Shown one piece after another: positions 1 to 9,598 of a DNA stretch of 33,128 nucleotides. The stretch spans positions 5,473 to 38,600 of the forward strand of contig PXTG01000069.1 in assembly GCA_003023365.1 (NCBI GenBank), in the 5' to 3' direction. The stretch is from Bacteroidetes bacterium QH_7_62_13. GTDB lineage: Bacteria; Bacteroidota; Rhodothermia; Rhodothermales; Salinibacteraceae. Position numbers and translations under genes: made by a program. Each line of letters begins with the position of its first letter. Positions within the stretch are counted from its first letter, which is position 1. The notes beneath the pieces are model-generated. The model did no database searches, had not been told where the DNA came from, and worked only from the letters and a program-made list of their open reading frames with translations.

Positions 1-309
1 CCTTCTCTCGACAGGGAGAGACGGCGAGGTCGGTAGGCGCAGTTGCAATTCCCAAAAGGGGGTCGCAGGTGTCGGTTGGTAGCCCCCGCCCGGGTCATCG
101 CTCGTGCTCGATCCGATATCTCCCTGCGAAACAACGGCACCGAGGTTCGAGACGCTCTCGTGGATGTTGATGTAGCCGTCAACGTCTTCGCCATCGTCCG
201 GGAGTGGGTCGAGGGAGGCGTTGACGAACGTACTGCTCCGGGCCTCCCCGTCGGGGTCCGGGGGGCCGTATTTGTGTCCGCTTTCATTGACGAGGCCCGC
301 GCTGCCCAC
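1..309 (-). CDS. Hypothetical acidic protein, C-terminal part running off the left window edge (possible GTG start at 309)
   Basis: Minus-strand frame open from the window edge through about 360: ...[99 protein letters not shown]... It has protein-like, halophile-like composition. It is absent from the ORF track, probably because there is no in-window stop. Confidence 0.4.
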   Translation of the reverse strand, partial: MGSAGLVNESGHKYGPPDPDGEARSSTFVNASLDPLPDDGEDVDGYINIHESVSNLGAVVSQGDIGSSTSDDPGGGYQPTPATPFWELQLRLPTSPSLPVERR

Positions 310-365
310 TACTTTCAGGAAATGACCCTCGCCCCAGTCTCTTTTGCACGATTCCTGTCCGCCAC

Positions 366-1949
366 ATGAGTACCGACGCCGCCGCGTCCGCCGAAGCGAC
401 CCACCGCGAGCTGTACGATGCCCTGCAGCGCCGCCGCGAAGAGGCGGCCAAGGGAGGGGGGGAGGAGCGCATCGAGCGCCAGCATGAAAAGGACAAGCTC
501 ACCGCCCGCGAGCGTCTCAACATTCTCCTCGACGACGGGTCGTTCGAAGAATTGGGCACGTTCGTACGGCACCAGGAAACGAGCTTTGGTCTGGACGAGA
601 ACCGGCCGTACGGCGACGGGGTGGTCACCGGCTACGGCACGATCCACGGGCGCCTCGTCTACGTCTTCAGTCAGGACTTTACCGTGTACGGCGGCTCATT
701 GGGTCGGGCCCACGCCGACAAGATCGTGAACGTGATGGAGAAGGCCCTGGAAAACGGGGCGCCGCTGATCGGCCTCAACGACAGTGGGGGGGCGCGCATT
801 CAGGAAGGCGTCAAATCGCTCGGTGGGTACGCCGATATCTTTAAGCTCAACACCGATGCGTCCGGCGTCATTCCGCAGATTTCGGCCATCATGGGCCCGT
901 GCGCCGGGGGGGCCGTCTACAGTCCGGCCATTACCGACTTTACCTTCATGGTGGAGGACACGAGCTACATGTTCGTGACGGGGCCGCACGTGGTGAAGAC
1001 CGTCACGCAGGAGGACGTAACGGCGGGAGAGCTCGGCGGGGCACGCACCCACGCGACCAAGAGTGGCGTGAGCCACGTCACCTGCAAGAATGACGTGGAC
1101 TGCCTCAATCGCATCCGTAAACTTCTGAGCTACCTCCCGCAAAACTGCGAGGAGGACCCGCCCCGCACGCCCCGCGAGGAGGGGACGAGCGCGATGGACA
1201 GCGATGCGCTCGACACCCTGGTGCCGGAAGATCCGAACCAGCCCTACGACATGCGCGACGTGATCCGGCACATCGTGGACGCGGAGGACTTCTTCGAAAT
1301 CCAGCCCGACTTCGGCGAAAACCTGATCACCGGGTTCTCCCGGATCGGCGGCCGCCCCATCGGCATCGTGGCCAATCAGCCCGCTGTGCTGGCCGGTGTG
1401 CTCGACATCGACTCGTCGGTAAAAGGGGCGCGCTTCGTGCGCTTCTGCGACGCGTTCAACGTGCCCATCCTCGTTTTTGAGGACGTGCCCGGTTTCTTGC
1501 CCGGCACCGATCAAGAATGGAACGGCATCATCAAGGAGGGCGCGAAGCTGTTGTATGCGTTCTGCGAGGCCACGGTCCCCCGCATCACCGTCATCACGCG
1601 CAAGGCGTACGGCGGGGCCTACGACGTCATGAACTCCAAGCACATCGGCGGCGATCTCAACTTTGCGTGGCCCACCGCCGAGGTGGCCGTGATGGGGCCG
1701 AAGAGTGCCGTCGAGATCATCTACCGCGACGAGTTGAAAGAGGCCGACGATCCGGAGGCGGCCAAAGACGAGTTCGTCGACCAGTACCGGGAAAAGTTTG
1801 CCAACCCGTACGTGGCGGCCGAGTACGGCTATGTCGATGACGTGATCAGGCCCAGCGAAACGCGCGACCGACTCATCCGCGGCTTCGACATGCTCGAGAA
1901 TAAAGTCGTGAATAACCCGCCGAAGAAGCACGGAAACGTCCCGCTGTAG
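366..1949 (+). CDS. pccB: Acyl-CoA (propionyl-CoA type) carboxylase, carboxyltransferase beta subunit
   Basis: 527 aa; [80 protein letters not shown] and the C-terminal KHGNVPL are typical of the carboxyltransferase family. Confidence 0.93.
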   Translation: MSTDAAASAEATHRELYDALQRRREEAAKGGGEERIERQHEKDKLTARERLNILLDDGSFEELGTFVRHQETSFGLDENRPYGDGVVTGYGTIHGRLVYVFSQDFTVYGGSLGRAHADKIVNVMEKALENGAPLIGLNDSGGARIQEGVKSLGGYADIFKLNTDASGVIPQISAIMGPCAGGAVYSPAITDFTFMVEDTSYMFVTGPHVVKTVTQEDVTAGELGGARTHATKSGVSHVTCKNDVDCLNRIRKLLSYLPQNCEEDPPRTPREEGTSAMDSDALDTLVPEDPNQPYDMRDVIRHIVDAEDFFEIQPDFGENLITGFSRIGGRPIGIVANQPAVLAGVLDIDSSVKGARFVRFCDAFNVPILVFEDVPGFLPGTDQEWNGIIKEGAKLLYAFCEATVPRITVITRKAYGGAYDVMNSKHIGGDLNFAWPTAEVAVMGPKSAVEIIYRDELKEADDPEAAKDEFVDQYREKFANPYVAAEYGYVDDVIRPSETRDRLIRGFDMLENKVVNNPPKKHGNVPL

Positions 1950-1999
1950 AGGCCGCCGCGCTCGGATTGATCCCTTTGGAGAACGTCGCAGGGGGCTCC

Positions 2000-4900
2000 T
2001 TACTCCTCGGCCGTGGGGGAGAATGCCTCCCCGGCGTCTGCCGCTCCGGGGGAGGAAAGAATCTCGGCGAGATCTTCCTGCTGAACCGGCTTGCTGAGAA
2101 AGGCGTCCATGCCCGCCTCCCGGCAGCGCTCTCCCGGCAGCGCTCGCGGTCGTCTTCCATCACGGCGGCGGTGAGGGCCACGATGTAGGGCTGGTCGTCG
2201 GCGGATCGCTCCTCGCGAATTCGCCGTGTGGCCTCCAACCCATCCATCTCCGGCATCTGCACGTCCATCAGCACCACGTCGTACGTCCGGTTCCGGAGGG
2301 AGTCCAGTGCCTCGACGCCATTTTCGACCAGCTCGACCTCGTGCCCCATTTTTTCCAGGACGTGCATGGCCATCTTCTGATTGACGCCATTGTCCTCCGC
2401 GAGAAGAACCGTCCGGGACGGGTGGTCGGGGACGTTGGTCGTCGTCGATTCGCGGTCCGGTTTTGCCTCGACGGCTAGTACCTTCGAAACCGTTTCGTAG
2501 AGGCTCGACTGCTTCACCGGTTTGTGGAGCCACGCCGCGTACTCGCTGTCGAGCGACGCATCCTGTCGGTGAATCGAACTCAGCATTACGATGGGGAAGT
2601 CGGCGACGTCCCGGTCTCGAAGCCGATCAACGAGGGTTGGGCCGTCCATCTCGGGCATCTGAACGTCAAAGATTCCGATGTCGTACGGGCAGTCGTCGCC
2701 GTTGAGATGGTTGAGGACCTCCTCCCCGGAGGAGAAGATTGTAATCTCCATTCCGAACTGCTGCATGAGCTGCCGCAGAAGCTTTCGGTTGGTCTCGATG
2801 TCGTCGACGGCAAGCACGTGTTTGCCCTCCAGGGAGAGATCGTAATCCTCCAAACTGATCTGTTCCTGGGAACCCCCCGTCTCCGCCTCCGCCCGAATCG
2901 TGAAGTGGAACGTTGAGCCTACGCCCACTTCGCTCTCGACCCAGATCTCTCCCCCCATCGCCTCTACGAGCTGTTGACAGATGGAGAGGCCGAGACCGGT
3001 GCCGCCGTGCTTACGGGTCGTCGACGCATCCGCCTGCGTGAACGAATCGAAGAGGTCCGCCCGTTTTTCTTCCGGAATGCCGATCCCCGTATCCCGCACC
3101 CTGAAATGCAGTTCGTAGGTCCCATTCGTTTTCTCCGGGGCCGAGGCCACGTCAATGTGGATGGTCACCTCCCCTTCCTCGGTAAACTTGACGGCATTGG
3201 ACAGCAGGTTGAGGAGGATTTGTCGAAGCCGTGTCTCGTCGGACCGAATGGCCGTCGGCACGTCTTCGTCGACCAGGTAGGTCATCTCCACCCCTTTCTC
3301 CGACGCCCTCTTCGCAAGAGAGTCGAGGGTCTCTTCTACGCATCCCTGGATCCGGACGGGCCGTTCTTCGAGCTCGACCTTTCCGGCGTCGAGCTTCGAA
3401 AAGTCCAGAATGTCGTTGATGAGCGACAACAGCGTGTCTCCGCTATTCCGAATGGCCTCGACAAACTCCCGCTGTTCGGTGGACAGGTCGGTATCGTTGA
3501 GCAGGTCGGCGAACCCAATGACCCCGTTCATGGGCGTACGGATTTCGTGGCTCATGTTGGCCAGGAACTGGCTTTTGGTCTTCGCGGCCGCCAGGGCCTC
3601 TTCACGGGCCTCTTCGAGCTCCGCGTTTGTCTCTTGAAGCTTCTCGTTGGCGGACTGGAGTTCCTGGGTCCGTTTGTCGACTTTTTCCTCAAGCAGCTCC
3701 TGCCGCCGCTTCAACGCCCAGGTGCGCCAACGAATCACGCCGAGGATGGCCCCGAGAAGGCCCACCACGCATAGAACGTAGAACCACGTCGTCTGCCAGA
3801 ACGGAGGGGTGATGGTGAAGGTGAAGGTCGCCGGTTTTCTGCTCCACACCCCGTCACTGTTGGCTGCCCTTACCTTGAAGGTGTACGAGCCGGGCGGGAT
3901 GTTGGCGTAGGTTGCCTGTCGGCGGCTCGTTTTAGAAGTCCACCCGCTGTCGACGCCCTCAAGCTTGTACTGGTAGGTGACCTTCTCGGGGGCCGCAAAG
4001 CTCAGCCCTACGAAGCGGAAGGTGAGGTGGTCTTTCTCGTAGGGAAGTCGCAGGCCGGTTGGCAAATTCTCCCAGGCCGTTCGGCCGTCTGAGTACTTCT
4101 CCCAGTCCGGCGCCTCCGAAAAGAGACGGATATCCGTGATGTGGGGGCGAGGGGGAGCGTCGTTGAGACGGTCATCGGAGGTGTTGTAGCGAGTGAGTCC
4201 TCCGGCGGTGCCAAACCAGATGTGCTCGCCCGAGGCCTGGTACGCGGCGTGTGAACTTGCTTCAACCCCGAGGAAGCCGTCCTTCTTGTCGTAGGTTCGG
4301 ATGGAGACGGTTCCCGCTTCGCGGTACGCGTCTGCGTCCAGGCGATTCAATCCTTTTCCTGTGCCCACCCACAGGTAGCCGCTTTGATCGAGAAGGAGGA
4401 AGTACACGCTGTTGTCGATGAGTCCGTCCTCCCTTGAGATGCGCCGGAGAGAATCGGACTGAGGGGGCTTGATGTACACCCCGTTCCTGGTTCCGATCCA
4501 GGCGTAGCCCGCCGAGTCGACTTCAATGCCCGCCGTCCGCGGGCTTCCTGCAATCTGGGAGCTTGCGTCAAGAAAGGAGAAGGAGGTACCGTCGAATCGG
4601 TCCACCCCCTTCTGGTGGCCGATCCACAGCCGTCCTTGGGGGCCGGTCTCTACCGTTCGGATTGTATTTTCCGAAAGGCCGTCTTCTTTGGTGTATCGGG
4701 TGAACGTGTCGCCGTCGTAGCGAATGAGTCCGTCATATGTTGCGATCCAGTAGACCCCCGACCGATGCTCGATGATTTCAAAGACAGCCCCCATGGGATT
4801 ATCATTGATCCGTTGGTGGGCGGTGAGCGTCTGTCCATCCTGCACGAAGAGGCCCCCCTGCGAGCCAATGAGCAGGGAGTCTCCGCCCGCGTGGTGAAGG

Positions 4901-6126
4901 GCGTACGGGGTTCCGTCGAGCGTATCCTGGGTCCAGACCTTCGAAAACGAGGTGCCGTCGTAACGGTTGACGCCGTCCTGGGTAGCGACCCAGAGATCGT
5001 TGCCCGGGCCCTCGGTCATTCTCCAGACAACGCTGTGGGACAACCCGTCGTCCGTGGTGAAATGATCGAAAGGGTTCGGCGTGTATTTGTAGAGTCCGTC
5101 CAGGTTGGTCCCGATCCACAAATTGTCCTCGCGATCCAGGTGGAGAGCGCGGATCGACGTTTCTTTCAACTCGGAGGTGACGGGTTGCGCCTCGCCGTCT
5201 GCGTACTGGTAGAGTCCCCTATGGGTCGCGATCCACGCAGGCCCCCCAGGCGTACGCTGGACATCGTAGACTCTCAGGCTATCTAGCCCGGGAAGGCGTC
5301 TGTATTGGGTCCCGTCGTGCCGGTAGATGCTCTGTTCCGTCTCGATCCAGAGGGTGCCGTCGTCCTCGACAGAAAGGGCATAGACGGTCTCGGCGGGAAA
5401 CCCGTCCGTTGAGTCAATACGGGTGGGGGTTTCTCCGTCGTATCGGTAGAGGCCGTCCAGCGTCCCAATCCAGAGCGTATCGCCATGGGAGGCGAGGGCC
5501 GGGACGTCGGCGTTCGAGAGGGAGTCGGCGGCCAGCGGTTGGAAGTCAGTGCCGGTATAGGAGAATACCCCTTGGGAGGTGCCGAACCATACCCGCCCAC
5601 CCGGTCCCTCAGAGATCGCTTGAATGCCATTGGAGGCTCGCGTGCTATCCCCAGCGAAAGACTGGAGGGAACGCCCGTCGTAGGCGGCAAGTCCCCCCTT
5701 CGTCCCGAACCAGAGGGTCCCGGTACGGTCCTCGTGGAGGACGTCCACACTGTTGCTGGGAAGCCCGTCTTCCACGGTAAATTGCTTGAAGGTGTGCCCG
5801 TCAAATCGAGCCGCGCCGCCGCCAAAGAAGCCGAGCCAGAGATATCCCCGCTTGTCTTGCGTGATGTCGATCACCTGAGACTGCGGCAGTCCACCCTCAA
5901 ACGAGAAAGACTCAAGGTAGCGCTGCTGGGCGTGCGAGGAAGCAGGCGCGAACACAGGTGCCGCAGCGAGGAGGCTCGCCAGGAAAAGAAGGCGGGGAAA
6001 AAGGAAATGTCGGGCAGGTGTGGACAAGGTCCGATCCGCTCGGGGGCGGGATTGGTATGGGTCTATACGTCTCTCCGTTTGGGCAAACACTGTACCGAAG
6101 TCTTTTGGATGTCGTGAGGGATCCAT
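2000..6126 (-). CDS. Hybrid sensor histidine kinase/response regulator (two-component regulator propeller repeats, Y_Y_Y domain, HisKA, HATPase_c, two REC domains), frameshifted near the C-terminus
   Basis: Signal-peptide-like N-terminus; many repeats of the form [36 protein letters not shown] (HisKA); [19 protein letters not shown] (HATPase); two receivers with VQMPEMDG. The track ORF (1873..6126) reads into nonsense after EDDRERCRE. The intended frame resumes as [38 protein letters not shown] (stop at 2000). Confidence 0.9.
2118..2145. repeat. Exact 14-bp tandem duplication (tcccggcagcgctc x2) inside the last receiver domain
   Basis: 2118-2131 and 2132-2145 are identical. Removing one copy restores the canonical receiver C-terminus. 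Confidence 0.9.
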
Positions 6127-6339
6127 CCTGGCAGTAGAATGGGTGGATCGTGTCTAGATCTTCAACGGCAAGCAGGGGGGGCTTCATCTCGACATCGACC
6201 AGCATCGAAAAATCGCACCCTGCGACAAATGAACGATGCGGTCGGGAAACTGAACGGGGCCGTTTTTCCCATCCGTATGAGTTGGTCGTCCGGATGCGGT
6301 CGCGTTGACGATGTCACCGGACGAAGGAACAATCCGTCG

Positions 6340-6367
6340 GACAGTTGTCGGAGCCCCAAATTGGGAG
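6340..6367 (-). repeat. Left copy of an imperfect inverted repeat of about 27 bp (core ctcccaaattggg)
   Basis: cagttgtcggagccccaaattgggag matches the reverse complement of 7299-7325 (cagtttcggatttgcccaaattgggag) with small differences. The core 13 bp is exact. Confidence 0.5.
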
Positions 6368-6430
6368 GGCGTGTCACGTTCAAGTCTTCACTGCGCAAGT
6401 GGATAGAGTATTGAGGATGCGCGAAGGAGC

Positions 6431-6950
6431 AGTAAACCCTCCGGCTTCAGCCGGGGGATTTGAACCGGTCGATTCTGGGCTCCTTCGCAGCGGGAATGCG
6501 AGTTCAAAACGAGCATTCTCTCCGAAACCGCTTCGGCCTAATTCGGTGTTGCAGAACAGCTCTTTAACGTGGTAATCAGTTGGCTCCCAATGTGTTGGGA
6601 ACGTGGTAAAACCACGCATTCATTTGCCCGAAGGGCCGGTAGGCAGGCGGCAATGTGGAAGCGTCTATCGTTTTCCGACCGCGCTCCGGTGAACCTGTCG
6701 GTTCGTCGGCAGGGAGAAGTGAAGGCTTCTCCAGACCGGAGCCTCGGCCCAGTGGCACGTGACGGCTGTCGGTGCCAAGAGCAGGAAGTAGGTCGGGCAA
6801 GAACCGACAGGTTCTACAGCTCGTCTACCCGGTGTCATGAGCATCAAATACAGTGCAACTCGCGGAGCAAGCGTAAGGCCCAAAGCGAAAGCTAGTGGCA
6901 GCGTGTGTAGAGCGCGAAGAATCTCCCGGCTTTATGCCGGGGCGGAAGTC
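6431..6950 (+). ncRNA. Putative transposon-associated structured RNA (omegaRNA/HEARO-like) or non-autonomous IS200/IS605-type element; no associated protein seen
   Basis: Hairpins: 6438-6457 (ccctccggc-ttca-gccggggg type), 6585-6600 (tcccaa-tgtg-ttggga), 6602-6616 (cgtggt-aaa-accacg), 6626-6636 (gccc-gaa-gggc), 6925-6941 (cccggc-tttat-gccggg). Long-range perfect 14-nt pairing 6691-6704/6801-6814 (gaacctgtcggttc/gaaccgacaggttc). 6683-6690/6735-6742 (gctccggt/accggagc) would form a pseudoknot or alternative fold with it. No convincing ORF. Confidence 0.5.
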
Positions 6951-6961
6951 ACCCACCTGCC

Positions 6962-6995
6962 CGTAGATCGGACAGTATCCGTCCGTAAATCTACG
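6962..6995. other. Near-perfect hairpin just downstream of the structured region
   Basis: cgtagat-cggac-agtatcc-gtccg-taa-atctacg. It could belong to the same RNA or be a terminator-like structure. Confidence 0.45.
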
Positions 6996-7298
6996 ACTGC
7001 GGTCCAGATACACCGGTTCTGAATTGGCTTGACCGTTCGACGAATCGGTTACCGGCAACTTTTTCCGGGAGCGTGACCGGAGGGCGACATCGAAGAGAAA
7101 ATCAGCCCGGTTCGACACGGCGTCTGAGTCTGATCTCCAGGATTACGTCTCTCCCTGCGACTCGTTTTATGCGACACCTCCGAACTGTCCACGGCGAGGG
7201 TTTCCCGGACTGGGTCTGCGGTCGATAACTGCTCAATGCGCCCTATGCCCAAACGGGGCAAGGCCGAAACGGACCGTTGTAGTCGACAAGCGAACAGT

Positions 7299-7325
7299 CT
7301 CCCAAATTGGGCAAATCCGAAACTG
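7299..7325 (+). repeat. Right copy of an imperfect inverted repeat of about 27 bp (core ctcccaaattggg)
   Basis: ctcccaaattgggcaaatccgaaactg; see the left copy at 6340-6367. Confidence 0.5.
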
Positions 7326-7551
7326 TTCTTTGTGCGAGCAGGTAGGTGGAATAGCGTTTGCGCTTCTGGTTGGCGCCGTCAATCGCGCAGCGAGAGGGGC
7401 CAGTGTATCGCGATGGGCTCCGGACAGACGGAGAGAGCGATGGCTCATTTGAGGGGCAGCGGTTCCATTTCGGCCGGGTTGTCCTTGCCGGTACGCTGCC
7501 TCCTTCGTAGTCCCCCCTCACAAGTGCTCCGCTCGGAGCAGGAGGTGACGC

Positions 7552-9174
7552 ATGACGAGGCGCACACTACTGATTACGGCTGCCCTTGCCGGACTTGTCC
7601 TTGCCGTCCTTTGGCAACAGTCGTCGCGCCGCCCAGCGGACCGCGAGACGTCTGGGCTGTCGGACGTGTTTGCGCTCGCGTCGGGCACGGACGTCCACGC
7701 CAATCCGCCGCCCTCGTCGGACTCTCTGTCTGAAGCGGAGATTCTACGTCACCTGGAACGGCTCCATCGCCTGCAGGCGGACCTCGCCCGGGCGCGAGCG
7801 GCCCGTGACGCCGACCGGGTGGAGCATCTGCTCGATACCGCCATCGGCACGCTCGGCCGCCTCCTGGAGCGGCCCCGGCTCGTCGAGCGCCCCCAATTTC
7901 GCCGGGCCTTCCATGCCCTGACGACCGCGTACCAGGTCCGCTACGGGGTGCCCGATACACTTCGCCTGCCGGAGGGGGAAATTTACAGTCTCCGGCGGGG
8001 GCTCTCCTCGGTGCTCAACCAGGAAGATCGTCCCTCAATCACGAAATCGCTCCCCGTCGATCTGCGGAACCAGAATCGCCCGGTGCCCCTCACGGTCAAT
8101 CGGCCGGTAAAGGAGACCATTTCCTTCCTGCTTGATCACAAGCAACAATACCTGTATCCGTGGCTCCGGCGGGCCTCTACCTACTTTCCGATGATCGAGC
8201 AGATTTTTGCCGAGGAGGGGGTGCCGGACGAGCTCAAGTATCTGGCCCTGGCCGAAAGTGGTCTCGATCCGCACGCACAGAGTCGGGCGCAGGCGGCGGG
8301 CATCTGGCAGTTCGTGGCCCGGACGGGACGCCAGTACGGGCTGACGGTCGATCCGTGGGTCGATGAGCGTCTCGACCCGGAAAAGTCGACCCGGGCGGCG
8401 GCTCGTCACCTGAAAGATCTCTATGATAAATTCGGGGACTGGCAGTTGGCGCTGGCCGGGTACAACTGCGATCCGGGCGTCGTGGAATACCACGCTCGGC
8501 AGTATCGAAAACGCACCGGCCGCGCGCCGTCGTTCTGGGACATTTACGACGATCTGCCGGAGGAGACGCGCAACTACGTGCCCCTCTTTACGGCCACGGC
8601 CATCATCACGTCGAATCCGACGACGTTCGATCTCAAGCGCGTACAGGCCGGCCCCCGCTACGCGTTCGATTACGTTCCGGTGGAGGTGGCCCTTCGATTA
8701 GATCAGCTCGCGCGTCTCGCAGAGGTTGAACCGAACCAGGTGCGTGCCCTCAACCCAGAACTTCGAAGCGATCGGTTGCCCCCATCCAACGCCCCGTACT
8801 ACGTGCGGCTGCCCTACGGAACCTACTCGACCTTCGCGTCCAACTACGCCGCTTTGCCCGAGGAAGAGCGACCGGAGACCCTTCAGCACGTTCTCCAATC
8901 GGGCGAGACGCCGGGCGAAGTGGCCCGGCGCTACCACGTCGACCGGACCGACCTTCTAACAGTCAATGAAACGAGCTATCCCGTCACTATGACGGCGGGG
9001 AAGGCCATTGCCACACCGGAAAAGACATACGAGGGCAACGCCCGCGTGGCTCAGAGCGCCGAGCACGAGCCCATCCGGGTTCAGTACGGCAGCCGAGCGG
9101 TCCGTTCCCTTGCCGCCAACCCACCCAGTGCCGGCCTGACGGCGTCCCTCACGTCGTCCGCGTCTGCCCCCTAG
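7552..9174 (+). CDS. mltD: MltD-like membrane-bound lytic murein transglycosylase (SLT domain plus LysM-like C-terminus)
   Basis: ATG start. IEQIFAEEGVPDELKYLALAESGLDPHAQSRAQAAGIWQFVARTGRQYGL...DERLDPEKSTRAAARHLKDLYDKFGDWQLALAGYNCDPGVV is the SLT signature; LQHVLQSGETPGEVARRYHVDRTDLLTVN is LysM-like. Confidence 0.9.
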   Translation: MTRRTLLITAALAGLVLAVLWQQSSRRPADRETSGLSDVFALASGTDVHANPPPSSDSLSEAEILRHLERLHRLQADLARARAARDADRVEHLLDTAIGTLGRLLERPRLVERPQFRRAFHALTTAYQVRYGVPDTLRLPEGEIYSLRRGLSSVLNQEDRPSITKSLPVDLRNQNRPVPLTVNRPVKETISFLLDHKQQYLYPWLRRASTYFPMIEQIFAEEGVPDELKYLALAESGLDPHAQSRAQAAGIWQFVARTGRQYGLTVDPWVDERLDPEKSTRAAARHLKDLYDKFGDWQLALAGYNCDPGVVEYHARQYRKRTGRAPSFWDIYDDLPEETRNYVPLFTATAIITSNPTTFDLKRVQAGPRYAFDYVPVEVALRLDQLARLAEVEPNQVRALNPELRSDRLPPSNAPYYVRLPYGTYSTFASNYAALPEEERPETLQHVLQSGETPGEVARRYHVDRTDLLTVNETSYPVTMTAGKAIATPEKTYEGNARVAQSAEHEPIRVQYGSRAVRSLAANPPSAGLTASLTSSASAP

Positions 9175-9299
9175 ATCGGAGAATACCGAGTTCCCTTTGC
9201 GGAGAAGAGATAGCCCGAACGGGTTGTGTTGAGATGCTCGTCCCTGAATCAGTATCTTAGCGGGCGCGCACATTCCCAACCACAATTCGCTTTGATCCC

Positions 9300-9461
9300 G
9301 TGGCTAACTCATCGATTCGCAGCCTCGGCCTCCGCTTGCTCGGGCTCTGGCTTCTCCTGCACGCCTTCATTGATCTCTTCAACCTCTCGTTTCAGTACCA
9401 GAGTCTCGTCTTGACGGTGCTGGCATTGGTGACGGGTGTTCTCCTCATTGTAGGGAGTTGA
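9300..9461 (+). CDS. Candidate small (53 aa) membrane protein, GTG start
   Basis: gtg gct aac tca ... ggg agt tga gives VANSSIRSLGLRLLGLWLLLHAFIDLFNLSFQYQSLVLTVLALVTGVLLIVGS*, with two hydrophobic segments. It is below the ORF track length cutoff. Confidence 0.55.
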   Translation: MANSSIRSLGLRLLGLWLLLHAFIDLFNLSFQYQSLVLTVLALVTGVLLIVGS

Positions 9462-9536
9462 GTCGCCTCGTTCCTCTCCTTTACGCCCCGACAACGTGAG
9501 GTGAGGGCTTTTTACGCACAGACGGTCCCAAAAAAG

Positions 9537-9574
9537 AAAACGCCCTGCCCGGAACGTCCGGCGCAGGGCGTTTT
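9537..9574 (-). terminator. Intrinsic terminator-like hairpin at the end of the sdh operon (possibly bidirectional)
   Basis: aaaacgccctgc-ccggaacgtccg-gcgcagggcgtttt: GC-rich stem flanked by A/T runs, just 3' of the sdhB stop codon. Confidence 0.75.
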
Positions 9575-9598
9575 GACGTTGGAACGAGGCGGTGTCGA

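Noticed and set aside
696-1931. 411-aa minus-strand ORF antisense to the carboxylase gene
   Set aside because: High-GC shadow ORF; the plus-strand product is a clear family member and the antisense translation is H/V/R/D-rich with no family resemblance.
6431-6950. Group II intron or cobalamin riboswitch
   Set aside because: No GUGYG start, no domain V hairpin (AGC...GUUY) and no B12-box consensus; the end hairpins fit IS200/IS605-type elements better.
6569-7022. Short ORFs 6569..6895 and 6837..7022 as a TnpB/IscB protein remnant
   Set aside because: The sequences do not show RuvC/HNH or zinc-finger motifs; the RNA-structure signal is the better explanation. A tiny C-terminal tnpB remnant cannot be fully excluded.
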